64,000 bases of DNA, from NCBI GenBank assembly GCA_947095585.1, contig OX352761.1, positions 34,315,777-34,379,776 on the forward strand, given 5' to 3'. This stretch comes from Nephrocerus scutellatus (Eukaryota; Arthropoda; Insecta; Diptera; Pipunculidae). The position numbers and the translations under genes were made by a program. The notes beneath the pieces were generated by a model. That model was not told the origin of the DNA. It made no database searches and saw only the letters and a program-made list of their open reading frames with translations. Shown here piece after piece: positions 10,905-22,075 of this stretch (the first letter of the stretch is position 1; every line of letters starts with the position of its first letter).

Positions 10905-11515
10905 GTGGGTATGTTTGGTCTAACGTTCGGTCCCTGTGTGGTTGGAATTGCGGCTGGCCTGATATGGCTTGATGTTTCTAGGCCGTGTTTTTTTTTGAAT
11001 ATTTTAACCTGTAGTGGTTTACCTAGCCTCTCGTTGCCATATACCGATTGGCCTGGTTTCGACATTTGGGTCTTAGGCATAACCCTGTTACCGGAGGTTT
11101 TTGGGCAATGGACTGGCTGTTTTTGACGTATTATTGTCGGGTCTGATTCCCGCTGAATCTTTTTTGGTTTTTTCGTCTTTTCTCAGTAGGAAATAGACCG
11201 ACCCGAAGATCCAATTGACCCTGTAGTTGGAGCCCTTTAAGTTCTCCGCTATCTTTCGCTACGCTGAAACAGTCAGTTGGAGATAGTAATTTTCTATACC
11301 TTAACGCGAGAGAATCTTCCATTCTGCGTTTCTAAGCTCCTTATTTTGGACCACCAGGCGCCTGCTTATCTTTTCGTTTGTTTCGTTCCTGCAGTGGGGA
11401 AGATATACGAAGAAGATTTGGTTGGGGGGGATTTCATCCTCTCCGACAATTTTAATTTTGCCGTGTCTACGTCCGCGCAGCTTACAGATAGCCGTTCTTA
11501 TGTCGGCATCCCAGT
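10905..11515 (-). pseudogene. ORF1-like part of the LINE (DUF4780-like)
   Basis: Minus-strand frames give RTAICKLRGRRHGKIKIVG, then VVQNKELRNAEWKILSR and a frame with LRVGLFPTEKRR. Basic, Trp-containing sequences of this type precede the endonuclease in I/LOA-like LINEs (DUF4780-like). The assignment rests on position and general resemblance only. Confidence 0.45.
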
Positions 11516-12190
11516 TCATCGGAGATACACACGTGTATACAATATTAAGAAAGCTGGGTTAATTATTTTAAAAAATTTGTATGGGGCCCCACGACCCCGG
11601 AGCCCGGGGTCTCCCAAATGTTTACAAAAATGGTTGTCCAACGAAGGTACAGCCGTGTGTAAATTTGAAGAAAGTCGTGGTAATTTTTTAAAAATTTGTA
11701 TGGGGTCCAAGACCGCCCGGGCCCGGGGGCTCCAAAATTTTTACCAAAAGTGTTGTCTATCGGAGACACATATGTGTATTAAGTTTAAAGAAAATCGGGT
11801 TATTTGTTACAAATTTTATATGGGCCCCAAATTTTAATAGCAAGTATTGTCACCGGAAATATACATGTGTGCAAAATTTTAATAAAATAAATACTAACCC
11901 GAATTTCTTGAAATTGTATACATATGTGTATTCTGAGTCTCGAGGTGTGCCCATATAACTTTTTTAAAAATTAGCCCGATTTTTTTTTTCAAATTTTAAA
12001 CATATGGGTACCTCCGATGGACAAAACTTTTTTTAAAATTTTTAGAGTCCAAGGGATGCCCATGTACATTTTTTTTAATTAGCCCGATTTCCTTAGAATT
12101 TTAAATACATAATATGTATCTCGTATTAGAGAACTTACACGAAAAATTTTAATTTGTATGGGTTTTTTTTAAATTTTTTTTTGCAAAAAC
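11508..12190 (+). repeat. FR repeat copy c (about five internal units)
   Basis: Successive units of about 120 bp start at roughly 11516, 11636, 11755, 11860 and 11920, each with an ACACATGTGTA-like motif and a GGGGCCC-type block. Units become more AT-rich and diverged to the right. It lies in the sequence just upstream of the first visible lds exon. Confidence 0.65.
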
Positions 12191-12362
12191 TCGAAAAGCT
12201 GGCCAAGTAAACTGCCACTTCCGGTTGGCCAATTTCCGCCAAAATCTACTAATCAGTGTTTTTTTTAAATATTTTGTATTTAAATAATAAAAATATAACT
12301 TTAAAGATAAGAATATAATTTCAGGTCATTTTAATTTTTGTATATTTATTATTAATTCGCAG

Positions 12363-14475
12363 GATTTACATGGCTCCTTAGAGAATTGTCCTTCGGAAAA
12401 TGTGCTGGCTGAGGATCCCAAAGGCCTGAAAGTGCCATTGATGAAACATCAAAAACACGCACTTGCTTGGATGAATTGGAGGGAAAATCAAAAACCGCGT
12501 GGTGGAATTTTAGCTGATGACATGGGATTGGGTAACGCTTTTTACTAAATCATAATATATAAAAAAATTGTTTTAAATATGCAATTATTTTAAGGAAAAA
12601 CCCTTACTATGATTTCGATGGTTCTTGCGTCAAAGAACCATGCCGAAGAATTGGAAATCGTGGAAGAAGAATCAGACAGTGAGGATGAGGAAACAAAAGA
12701 AAACCAAGGATGGTCGTCAAAAGGTCGTCGTGATTGTAAGTTGTTAATTTGTTGTTCGTTTTGCAAACAACAAACAAAAAACAAACGTTTTGTATATTTG
12801 ATTAGATTACAAGGGCGGAACACTGGTGGTTTGTCCTGCTAGCTTAATACGTCAGTGGGAAAATGAAGTTGAAAATAGAACATCTCGTCATAAGCTCACC
12901 GTCTGTGTACATCATGGCAACAACCGTGATACAAAGCCCAAACATTTGAGGACATACGATATAGTTGTTACAACGTACAACATTGTTACGAGAGAGTCAA
13001 AAGCGCATGGTGCAATTTTTGGTATCAAATGGAAACGTATAATCCTGGATGAAGCTCATGTCGTTCGAAATTCCAAGTCCCAGTCGTCCATAGCTGTGTG
13101 CGCTTTGAGGGGGAAATGCCGTTGGGCGCTGACTGGAACACCCATTCAGAACAAGGAGATGGACCTTTATGCGCTCTTAAAGTTTCTTAAATGTTCACCG
13201 TTCGACGATTTGGGACACTGGAAAAAGTGGATCGATAATAAGAGTGCAGGTGGCCAGCAGCGTTTAAACACTCTGATGAAATCCTTGATGTTGCGTCGAA
13301 CCAAAGAACAACTGCAAAGCACAGGCAGCCTTATGTGTCTTCCGGAGAAACATACGAAAGTCATTGAAGTCAATTTGGACAAAGACGAAATGAATGTTTA
13401 TCAAAAAATTATGATATTTTCGAGAACTTTGTTTGCTCAATTTCTTTATCAGCGGGCCGAGAAGAACAACGATTTATACTCTGCAAGTCAAGGTAGCCGT
13501 CCGACGTTCATGCAATCAAAAGAGCAAGACGGGGCATATTATAAAATGCATCAGAAAATTTCGAGAATGCATCACGGCAGCAAAGAGGTTAAGTCCCATG
13601 AGATCTTAGTGCTGCTTCTTCGACTGCGACAGATTTGCTGCCATCCAGGACTGATCGATTCGGTTAGTTTTTCTACATTGTAACTGACTGTCGACACTTA
13701 ATCATATGTTATTTTTGTTTACCAGATGCTTGAAGACGAAGAAAGCGGTGGAAATTACGAAACTGATGATGACACCTCTCAGCCGGAATTTGATTTGCTC
13801 GAACAATTAAATAAACTGGAAATTAAGGATTCCTCTAATAATACATCGGAGGTCGGGGAAAACATTGAAGGCGACCAGCATGAAGCAATATCTAAGGCTT
13901 CAGCTAGAGTGTTGCAAAAGAATAATCCAATATTTAATTTATCACGAGCCAGTTCCAAAATGAATAAAGTGCTCGAAGTAATACAAAACACCATCGTGAA
14001 CAGTGATGATAAAGCAATCATTGTGTCGCAGTGGACTACCGTGTTGAAGATTCTGAAAACACATCTCGCAAGTAGATGCATTGCTACACTCTCTCTAGAT
14101 GGAACAGTTCCGGTTAAATTAAGACAGGACATTATCACAGAATTCAACCGGGCAACAAGTAAGCCAAAAGTTCTGTTACTGTCGCTTACAGCTGGTGGAG
14201 TTGGCTTGAATTTAGTAGGAGCTAATCATTTACTTCTGATTGATTTGCATTGGAATCCCCAATTAGAGGCTCAAGCTCAGGATCGTATATATCGCGTCGG
14301 TCAAAAGAAAACTGTAAATATATACAAATTTATGTGTAAAGATACGATTGAGGAGCGAATTAAAGCGCTGCAAGACCACAAAATAGAAATTGCAAAAGGT
14401 GTGCTGACTGGCGCCAAAGCTTCAGAGGGAAGTAAACTTTCAATGGATGATTTAAAAAGCCTATTTGGATTATAA
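12363..14475 (+). CDS. lds: lodestar-like SNF2 ATPase (TTF2 family), C-terminal exons
   Basis: Four exons with GT-AG introns and consistent phases: 12363-12531, 12595-12735, 12806-13662, 13726-14475, giving 638 residues to the TAA. Motifs in order: [10 protein letters not shown] (Walker A, split by intron 1), [10 protein letters not shown] (DEAH box), ALTGTPIQN (motif III), [35 protein letters not shown] (motif V), QDRIYRVGQ (motif VI). The insert between Walker A and the DEAH box is acidic. Drosophila Lodestar and human TTF2 are dsDNA-dependent ATPases linked to transcript release and mitotic chromosome behaviour. Family proteins have roughly 1,000 residues, so about 400 N-terminal residues are not seen upstream. 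An AATAAA overlaps the end at 14475-14480. All motifs look intact; whether it is expressed is unknown. Confidence 0.88.
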
Positions 14476-15781
14476 ATAAACTTGCGTCCACATATGTAAT
14501 TTTGTTAATGTTAAATTAATTATTAAACGATATCTTTTTAAAAACTGATTATGTTGCTTTCTTTGACTTCAGGGTCTAAAATCATAAAGCTTGTGTAAAA
14601 TCAGAGGCATCAAAACGAATAAGGGTAAGTTTTTTCGGCAGGGACTATAATACTAGCCCTAACTTCAGACATACAATGGATTTACACCACTATTATGGTT
14701 AGCAAGATTCGATTTTGATTTGCCATATCAATGACAATTTTTTTTCGTTTATTTACTCAATTGAAAATTTTCCGCCAAATTATGTCGAATCTAAGCGAAT
14801 GAAAATAGGCTTACCATAATAGGTAAGGATGTTAATGCCCTCTCGTTTCCAATGAAGTCTAATTCAACTGGCCACTAGGATATTGAGATCTAACACCATT
14901 GAGGTACTTTCTGTGAAATTGCTTGAAACAGTCACAATACTATTATCAATTGTCATTAAAATCGAAAACTATTTGTGTTGTTAATGAGGGAGAGTCTGTA
15001 GGTTTTGACCTTGTTATGTTGGTGGAAATCGTAGGACAAAAGTTAAAAAACTTTTAACTTTTATTTAAGTCTCAAGTTTTTCTATTGTGAGAACTATGTA
15101 AACACTTTTCTGTTTTTATTCAAACACTGTTGTAAAGTGTTCGTTTTAGTTTTTAGTGCTATCGTATCCGCAAGTGACACAGTGACAGTGAGCACCCAGA
15201 ATCGCGAAAACCTTAACAAAATCGAGTGTTGAAGTTGTTTAAGAAGTATGGCAACAATTGAAAGACCAATTGAACTCGCTAGGGCTAGGTAAAAGAGTCT
15301 TGGCCAACACCATTATGCTAGCCGCCTTCAGACAAAAATCGCAAACAAGTTGCCACTTTATATTCCGGCGGTAAAGATGATGATTTCACCACTGGCGGTA
15401 ATTTGGTTTTCAGCTCTTTTAATATGTTCTTAAATGCAGTTTTATTAAGTCTTAAGTTTTTAATAAATCTAAAAACAAATTTATATTTTAATAGAAATCA
15501 CAAATACAAAAATATTTTTACTAACTGCGTTTGATAACTGGATAACTTATTGCTGTTCTCGTTTATTTTCTGTTATATGTGCCGATGATATGTATAAAAT
15601 GGCTTATTGAATCCATAATTTAACTTAAAACACTTTAATATTTATTACCTGCCATATTTTTAATACATATAGGAATGACAATAATAAAATTATTAATTTT
15701 TATGTCAACATTGTGATAGCTTGTGAAACTGCAGTTCTACTGCGAATCGATAACGCAGTTTCTCGTCGGATTCAATAATAA
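14476..15781. other. Unassigned sequence downstream of lds
   Basis: I see no supported gene. A possible short first exon starts at ATG 15248 (ATIERPIELARAR followed by a GTAAAA donor-like site), but nothing recognisable continues. The rest is AT-rich. Confidence 0.3.
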
Positions 15782-16098
15782 TGTTACGAAATTTAGGCTT
15801 TCGAGTTCGTAAAGGATTTTGCAAATAAAACACTAAACAAGTTTATTAATTTACAAATACCAAATTTAATAAACAAACAGTAAAAATAACACAAGTTCAC
15901 AATTTATATTGGTGATAACTATAAATGTACACAAAAACACTTACTACAACAACACTTGTACTTCACTATAATTCCCTTAGATGGTAGCTTTATCTCAAGA
16001 ACTTTTACAACTTGACCGGTTAAATTCTAAACAACGAAGTGATTTCCTGTGGCAACTCTGTACTATTTATACCCATTAAAAAGTCTACAGAAACTTAC
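15782..16098 (-). repeat. Gypsy-A LTR fragment
   Basis: Minus-strand LTR 3' half: it begins TGTTACGAAATTTAGG in plus orientation, matching the inverted LTR end, and runs through the conserved polyadenylation-side segment. It breaks off at about 16098 where hAT-like coding sequence begins. No internal Gypsy sequence adjoins it. Confidence 0.75.
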
Positions 16099-17880
16099 CA
16101 TCTTTTGTTAATAGTTTAGTGTCATTAAAATTTTGCAAAGTAGCGGGTAGCAAAACCCTCAAATTGGAAACAATTTCAATCATTGGAAGGAAACGCGATT
16201 TCAGTTGATTAATAATGATGTCCAATACTCGATGAAATATGTTCACTCTGAACAAACTTTCCGGATATTGGAGACACTCATCTTCGCAGAGTTCGTCAAA
16301 ATAGCGTTTCACCTTCCTCTGACGAGTTTTAGAAAATTCAGGGTGGATGGCCTTTTTTTTATAATGTACACACGCTCAAGAGGTTTGCACCCTTATAATG
16401 CTTAGCTTCTGCTTCACTATTTGCTTCCTTTCTTAAATTTTCAAATTCATGTCGATAGCTTTCTAATTCTTCCAGACAAATTTTCAAACGTTTTAAGGCA
16501 TTTGAAAGCTCGGTGACTTTAGACTGAAGTGCTTTAGAGGCTGCATCAATAGTTTTTAAAATTTTGCAATGGAAAACCAATAACATAATAAAATTGTAGT
16601 TCTCGATCTTCTTCCTGGAGAAATAGCTTCATTTCTTTCATGCGAATTGTTTTCGTTAGCGCTTTTTGAACTCCAACAAATCAAACTTTTAAAGCAAAAA
16701 TAGAATCATAACGTCCCGCCCATCTAGTAGGGTTCAATGTTTTTAATGTTATCGAAGTTGAAGACTCCCTTCCTTTATCAGATATAAAAATTGATAAGAT
16801 ATTCAATCTTTTGATACTATGCCCAAAATAATTATAAATTTGTTGAACTATTTCAAAAAAATGTTGCATATCAATAACTAACCTCTCTAACTAACTGCAT
16901 CATTAAGTACCAGATTTAAGTTATGAGCAGCACAGTGAACATATACCGCATTTGGCTCGATAACTTTTATGAGTTATTGAACTCCACCATAAGTGCCTTT
17001 CATTGTGTTAGCACCTTCATGTCCTTGTCCTCGACACTTATTTAAGGGTATATTTTTGTCATTTATGGATTTAATAATTTGGTGGACATTGCAAAGGCAG
17101 TTTGGTCCTTAATTTCATGAAATCCTGAAAATGACTTTAATGACGAGCGTCTTTGGGATTCCATTTTCGTCTTTCTCGATCATACAATAACGGTAAATTT
17201 CACACATTTGATCTGTTTTTGAAATATCTTGAGTCGTATCGAATATGATAGAGTAAAATGGTGCGGCATTTATTTTATTATTGAGTGCATTTTCTATATC
17301 TAGAACCAGAACAGAAATGAGCTCATTTTATATTATTGGACTTAAGTATTTTGAATGGCCCTTTGGTTTACTTAACAATTCTTGTAAAATCGGATTCTAT
17401 TTTGCTAATAACTCAACAATAGGAAAAAGTTTCCTAGGGAACTTGGATTATTGCTATCTGTCTTTTCTCTGTGGCCACGAAAGCCTTAATTACACGTTGA
17501 AAGTGTCAGAGTAACATCAAGGAGTCTGAGCACCCAAAAAGATTTTTCTTTATTAATCATGGACTCTTGCTCTTCATCTAGTGTTTCAAGTAGCCGCCAT
17601 TGTTGATACGTAAGACAAGAGTCCAGGTGAATTTTCGATGTCTCGTGTCTTTCTATGATGTCTACAATATGTTTCCAGTCGTCATAGCATCCATCCAAAC
17701 ATTTTGTATTTTTTTTTTTTGATGCCCTATTTACGAATAACCATCATGGTTTACAATACGCCTTAAAGAATAGGATAGCCATGTACGTTCAAGTTTCACG
17801 CCAGACTTGGAAACAATATAGTAATGTTTTTTTAGGAAAGATCTATTTTCACTGTCATTTAAGAAAGGACCCTTAGGTTC
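16099..17880 (-). pseudogene. hAT/ZMYM1-like transposase pseudogene
   Basis: Reading right to left: ERTWLSYSLRR and AYCKP-stop-WLF (TTF-type zinc finger region near 17800-17735), DWKHIVDIIERHETSKIH (near 17675), GQGHEGANTMKGTYGG (near 17030-16985), HCAAHNLNLVLNDAV (near 16940-16895), LNPTRWAGRYDSIFALK (near 16740-16690), then KRYFDELCEDECLQYPE and FRVNIFHRVLDIIINQLKSR at 16310-16200. These are the DUF4371-type and hAT blocks of ZMYM1-like proteins. Frames are broken repeatedly, and the conserved KPCWLF Cys codon is a stop. The C-terminal dimerisation part is missing at the left, where a Gypsy-A LTR abuts. Confidence 0.8.
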
Positions 17881-17889
17881 GGAGCACTG

Positions 17890-17927
17890 TTCACTCGCTT
17901 TTTAAATTCTCTATATAAACTTCGTGT

Positions 17928-17968
<41 letters not shown>

Positions 17969-18720
17969 TGGGCTTGTGATCAATTTTTAACACACTTCCT
18001 TAAGTCCGATTTTATGCAAACTTTGCACAAATGTGTATTTCCAATGACAATACTTTCTGTTTTTGAGAGTGATCGAGCTGTGGGATCGGGGGGCTCCCAT
18101 ACAAATTTTTTTTCCATATAGCGGCATCAGATCATATCATACTATAATGACTGTTTTGTGTGCGCGCTGTTGATGAGCTCATGCGCTGTAAGCAGCGCTG
18201 CTTGCTTTACGATTGTGTTTGTTTTGTTGTTGGGTTGGAGTGCCTCGCATTTGTTTTTGATTTTCAGTATTTATAGTGGAATTCAGTATATTTTTAGTTA
18301 TTGGAGATTTACATGAAAAATTTTAATTTTTAAATTCTCAATATTAACTTCGCGTGCCGTGGCTGGCTGACCAAATCTTGTGATCAATTTTTAACCCAAT
18401 TCCTTAAGCCCGATTTAATTCAAACTTTGCACACATGTGTATCTCCCATGACAATAATTTCAATTGGGGCCCCTCGGGACTAGAGATCGGGTGGCTCCCA
18501 TACAAATATTTTACAAAATTTAACCGATTTTTAGTTTTTTAGTAGAAGTTTTCGGGCCCCGGGGTCACATATACAAATTTTATAAAGAAAAGTACCCGAT
18601 TTTTTTTTTAAAATTTTATACGCATGTGTATCTCCGATGAGCAACACCTGTTGTAAAAATTTTGGAGTTATCGGGCACCGGTTTCGGAAGGACCCATACA
18701 AAATTTTAAAAAATTAAATG
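17890..18720 (+). repeat. FR repeat copies d (two partial copies in tandem)
   Basis: The first copy starts with AAATTCTCTATATAAACTTC near 17904 and carries a (GGCT)n run of about ten units at 17929-17968. It is followed by the shared core GCGGCATCAGATCATATCAT near 18121. A second copy starts near 18332 with the same end and continues through three roughly 120-bp units to about 18700. Confidence 0.7.
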
Positions 18721-19918
18721 TAAATTTAAATGTAATGATATTTCTTATTTCATAAATAACCAGGAGATTTATATTTCAGCAAAAAACTTGAAAAACAAAA
18801 CTTTGACTTTGACCACAACGTGAACGAATCGCATTGAATTCGTCTATCTATCTACTATATAAACATTTGATTATTTTTGTACAGAAAACTTCGTTTTTTC
18901 GGGTACAAAGTACAAACTAAAAGTATAGATCGACAGACGCCATACGCCACACAGTCCTTTATTTTTACATTGTATTATTTGGTAATAACCGCCACTTATG
19001 ATTTTAAGGTCGGGCCTATTTCAAAGGATTTTTTTTCCACGCATCACACGCGCCTTACGTGAAACGAGACACATGTCACACGCGGAATTTTAAAAATGCT
19101 ATTTGGGACTTACAGACGAGCAGAGCAATGAAGAATGATTATGATATAAAATGAACAAAGAATCTTTTGGTTCTTATCGTAGAGAAGCTGCAGTAAGACT
19201 TTTTGCAACTATTAGCCAGTTGTCACTGTTGCCTGACAGAGACTGATTGATTATAAACAACTGACTGGTATTGCGTCATTGCGTGTTGCCTAAAGCTCAA
19301 TATCAAAGTAAAATTAGGAGGTAACCTAATTTAGGTTTAGCCATCCGAAATATCACATGAAAAACATCGATACATCATATGTATCGAAGTGTTAAAACTA
19401 CATCGGTTAAATTCGATGCATCGGTACTATATATACTATATAATTTCCGTTAATTTAAACGTCTGAACGTACTCCAGAGAGTGTAAATTAAATTAATAAA
19501 GTTTATTTATTAAAAAAATATATTTCTTGGTGAGGCAGTACCTCCTCTTTGTTCAAACAAATTAGAACTAACTTATAATCTAAAATAGCCTAAACTTATC
19601 ACCTATATTGTGCTTTGTTTCCCACGCTGTAGTGCAGCCCACGATGTAGTGCAGAGTCGGAATGTGGAATGTGTGCGGTGTCGGATGAGCTCCAGACGAC
19701 TCGTCAGCAACCTGTCGCTGGATGATGAAATCGTTGCATCGTTGCTCGTGTTGGAGTAGGAATGCGCTGAGTCGCTTCATCAGCGTAATCTGTGTTAACT
19801 TGTATAAAGAAATATAGTCCATGCTAAAACCCAGAAAGCGCCATTTATTATTTTAAATTTAAAAAACTTTTTTACACTGCCGTTTATTTTTTATTAATAA
19901 ATCTTAAATAAAGAAAAT
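18721..19918. other. Unassigned AT-rich sequence
   Basis: No gene is supported. A small inverted repeat around CATCGATACATC and GATGCATCGG occurs near 19365-19425. A more GC-rich block at 19540-19820 has an 80-codon minus-strand frame without recognisable motifs; it could be part of an unrecognised element. Confidence 0.3.
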
Positions 19919-20460
19919 ATGTCAATAAGAAACAGTCTTGTTAGTAGTGAAATTTGCACATCAGTCGAGGAAACATACTGCGATGCAACAGAGAGTAAGT
20001 TTGTAAAATCCAAGGAAAATTTTTCTTGTAACTAGCAGTGTATTCTTTTATAGGTCCAATGCCTAATAATGCAGTTTCAAATAAGCAGGAAGTGATTGCT
20101 ATAGAGAGTAGCGATGAGGAAGTGAGTGGTGGCAGCAGCAAACCCGAAGCCGTTTCACTCAAACCTGTTGCGAATTGATAATCAAAATAATTAATGCAAC
20201 CGAAAATTTCGTCAGCATTAAATGTTCCTCAAAAATCAGTTGGATCAGCTATTCCAATAAAATACGTTTCACAAGATAATTCAGTGACAGTGAAAGAATC
20301 GGACCAAAGTAAGTTGATTGTTATTTTTCCCAAATCTAAAACTAACTAAATAAACGACTAACCACTTATAGGTGACGATGAAAGTTTTGTAAGGAGAAGT
20401 AAATCAAAGAAAAAGAACCGTTCAGTAATTTTAGATTCGGACGATGACGACGATAGTTAA
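19919..20460 (+). pseudogene. Candidate lodestar-type acidic N-terminal exons
   Basis: Three exon-like blocks with good donor and acceptor sites and matching phases: 19919-19994 (starting ATG), 20054-20308 and 20372-20460. They encode acidic, Ser-rich sequence with EVIAIESSDEEVSGGS, and RRSKSKKKNRSVILDSDDDD at the end. Such acidic and basic patches suit the unstructured N-terminus of Lodestar/TTF2, but I cannot prove homology. Exon 2 has three in-frame stops (20176-20193), so it is probably dead. The last block ends exactly where the inverted copy of the lds ATPase exons begins, suggesting one broken gene copy. Confidence 0.45.
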
Positions 20461-22070
20461 AACGTGATGCATTCTCAAAATTTTCTAATTTTATAATATG
20501 CCCCGGCTACCTTGACTTTGACTTGCAAAGTATAAATCGTTGTTCTTCTCGGCCCGCTGATATAGAAATTGAGCAAACAAAGTTCTCCAAAAAAAAAACA
20601 TAATTTTTTGATAAACATTCATTTCGTCTTTGTCCAAATTGACTTCTATGACTTTCGTATGTTTCTCCGGAAGACACATAAGGCTGCCTGTGCTTTGCAG
20701 TTGTTCTTTGGTTCGACGCAACATCAAGGATTTCATCAGAGTGTTTAAACGCTGCTGGCCACCTGCACTCTTATTATCGATCCACTTTTTCCAGTGTCCC
20801 AAATCGTCGAACGGTGAACATTAAGAAACTTTAAGAGCGCATAAAGGTCCATCTCCTTGTTCTGAATGGGTGTTCCAGTCAGCGCCCAACGGCATTTCCC
20901 CCTCAAAGCGCACACAGCTATGGACGACTGGGACTTGGAATTTCGAACGACATGAGCTTCATCCAGGATTATACGTTTCCATTTGATACCAAAAATTGCA
21001 CCATGCGCTTTTGACTCTCTCGTAACAATGTTGTTCGTTGTAACAACTATATCGTATGTCCTCAAATGTTTGGGCTTTGTATCACGGTTGTTGCCATGAT
21101 GTACACAGACGGTGAGCTTATGACGAGATGTTCTATTTTCAACTTCATTTTACCACTGACGTATTAAGCTAGCAGGACAAACCACCAGTGTTCCGCCCTT
21201 GTAATCTATTTGTCAAATATACAAAATGTTTGTTTTTTGTTTGTTGTTTGCAAAACGAACAACAAATTAACAACTTACAATCACGGCGACCTTTTGACGA
21301 CCATCCTTGGTTTTATTTTGTTTACTCATCCTCACTGTCAGATTCTTCTTTCACGATTTCCAATTCTTCGGCATGGTTCTTTGACGCAAGAACCATCGAA
21401 ATCGTAGTAAGGGGATTTAGTAAAAAGCGTTACCCAATCCAATGTCATCAGCTAAAATTCCACCACGCGGTTTTTGATTTTCCCTCCAATTCATCTAAGC
21501 AAGTGCGTGTTTTTGATGTTTTATCAATCAACTTTCAGGCCATCACATTTTCGAAGGACAATTCTCTAAGGAGCCATGTAAATCCTACGAATTAATAATA
21601 AATATACAAAAATTAAAATGACCTGAAATTATATTCTTAAAGGATTCCATGACATTTTCTAGAAAAACATTTTCTCGAAAAACATTTGCTCGATAACATT
21701 TTCTCGAAAAATATTTGCTCGAACGTAATTTTTTGGTAAAATAAATAACCGAAAAATTTTAAAAAAAATCACGTTTCGCGAACAAAAATTACTCGCGATA
21801 GTTTTTAGAAGGATGAAAACATAGACTATTTAGTTTTCGAGAAAATGTTTTTCTAGCAAATGTTTTTCGAGCAAATGTCGTTTTATACATTTTCTAGCAA
21901 ATGTTTTTCGAGAAAATGTTTTTCTAGCAAATGTTTTTCGAGTAAGTGTCTGGGTACCTTCTTAAAGTATCTCTAAAGTTATATTTTTACTATTTAAATA
22001 CAAAATATTTAAGAAAAAACACTGATTAGTAGATTTTGGCGGAAATTGGCCAACCGCGGCAGTTTATCGA
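20459..22070 (-). pseudogene. Inverted partial duplication of lds ATPase exons
   Basis: The minus strand from about 22066 to 20462 matches 12200-13577 of the plus strand, including upstream intron and the second intron, so it is a DNA-level copy rather than a retrocopy. It keeps [18 protein letters not shown] and [10 protein letters not shown]. Damage includes loss of the exon 1/2 junction with the Walker A Lys, a stop after IRQW, a one-base deletion near 20822 and a small insertion near 20510. It holds a 315-bp insertion at 21644-21958 that the 12-kb copy lacks. It ends in the sequence matching 13577, head-on to the acidic exons at 19919-20460. Confidence 0.9.
21644..21958. mobile_element. 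315-bp foldback/MITE with 9-bp target duplication
   Basis: It is flanked by TTCTTAAAG at 21635-21643 and 21959-21967, a perfect 9-base direct repeat, and the homologous 12-kb copy lacks the insert. Both arms consist of short repeats of AAAACATTTGCTCGA type in opposite orientation, so it would fold into a hairpin. No coding capacity. A 9-base duplication is known for FB-type foldback and Mutator-like elements. Confidence 0.8.
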
Positions 22071-22075
22071 CACCT

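Larger units (their letters stand above)
8404..11515 (-). mobile_element. RNase-H-bearing LINE (I/LOA-like), degenerate
   Basis: On the minus strand the order from right to left is an ORF1-like part, APE-type endonuclease, RT, RNase H and a Cys/His-rich tail. RNase H after RT points to the I/LOA/R1-like non-LTR groups rather than Jockey. Many stops and frameshifts are present. A mariner-like fragment is inserted between endonuclease and RT at about 10247-10500. It is bounded by FR copies on both sides. Confidence 0.75.

Noticed and set aside
12590..12823. Open frames opposite lds exons (also at 13167-13382 and 13779-14147, minus strand)
   Set aside because: They are shadows of the real coding strand, without motifs of their own.
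20491..21065. A working antisense SNF2 gene
   Set aside because: It is an inverted partial duplicate with a lost Walker A, a premature stop and a one-base deletion compared with 12.4-13.6 kb.
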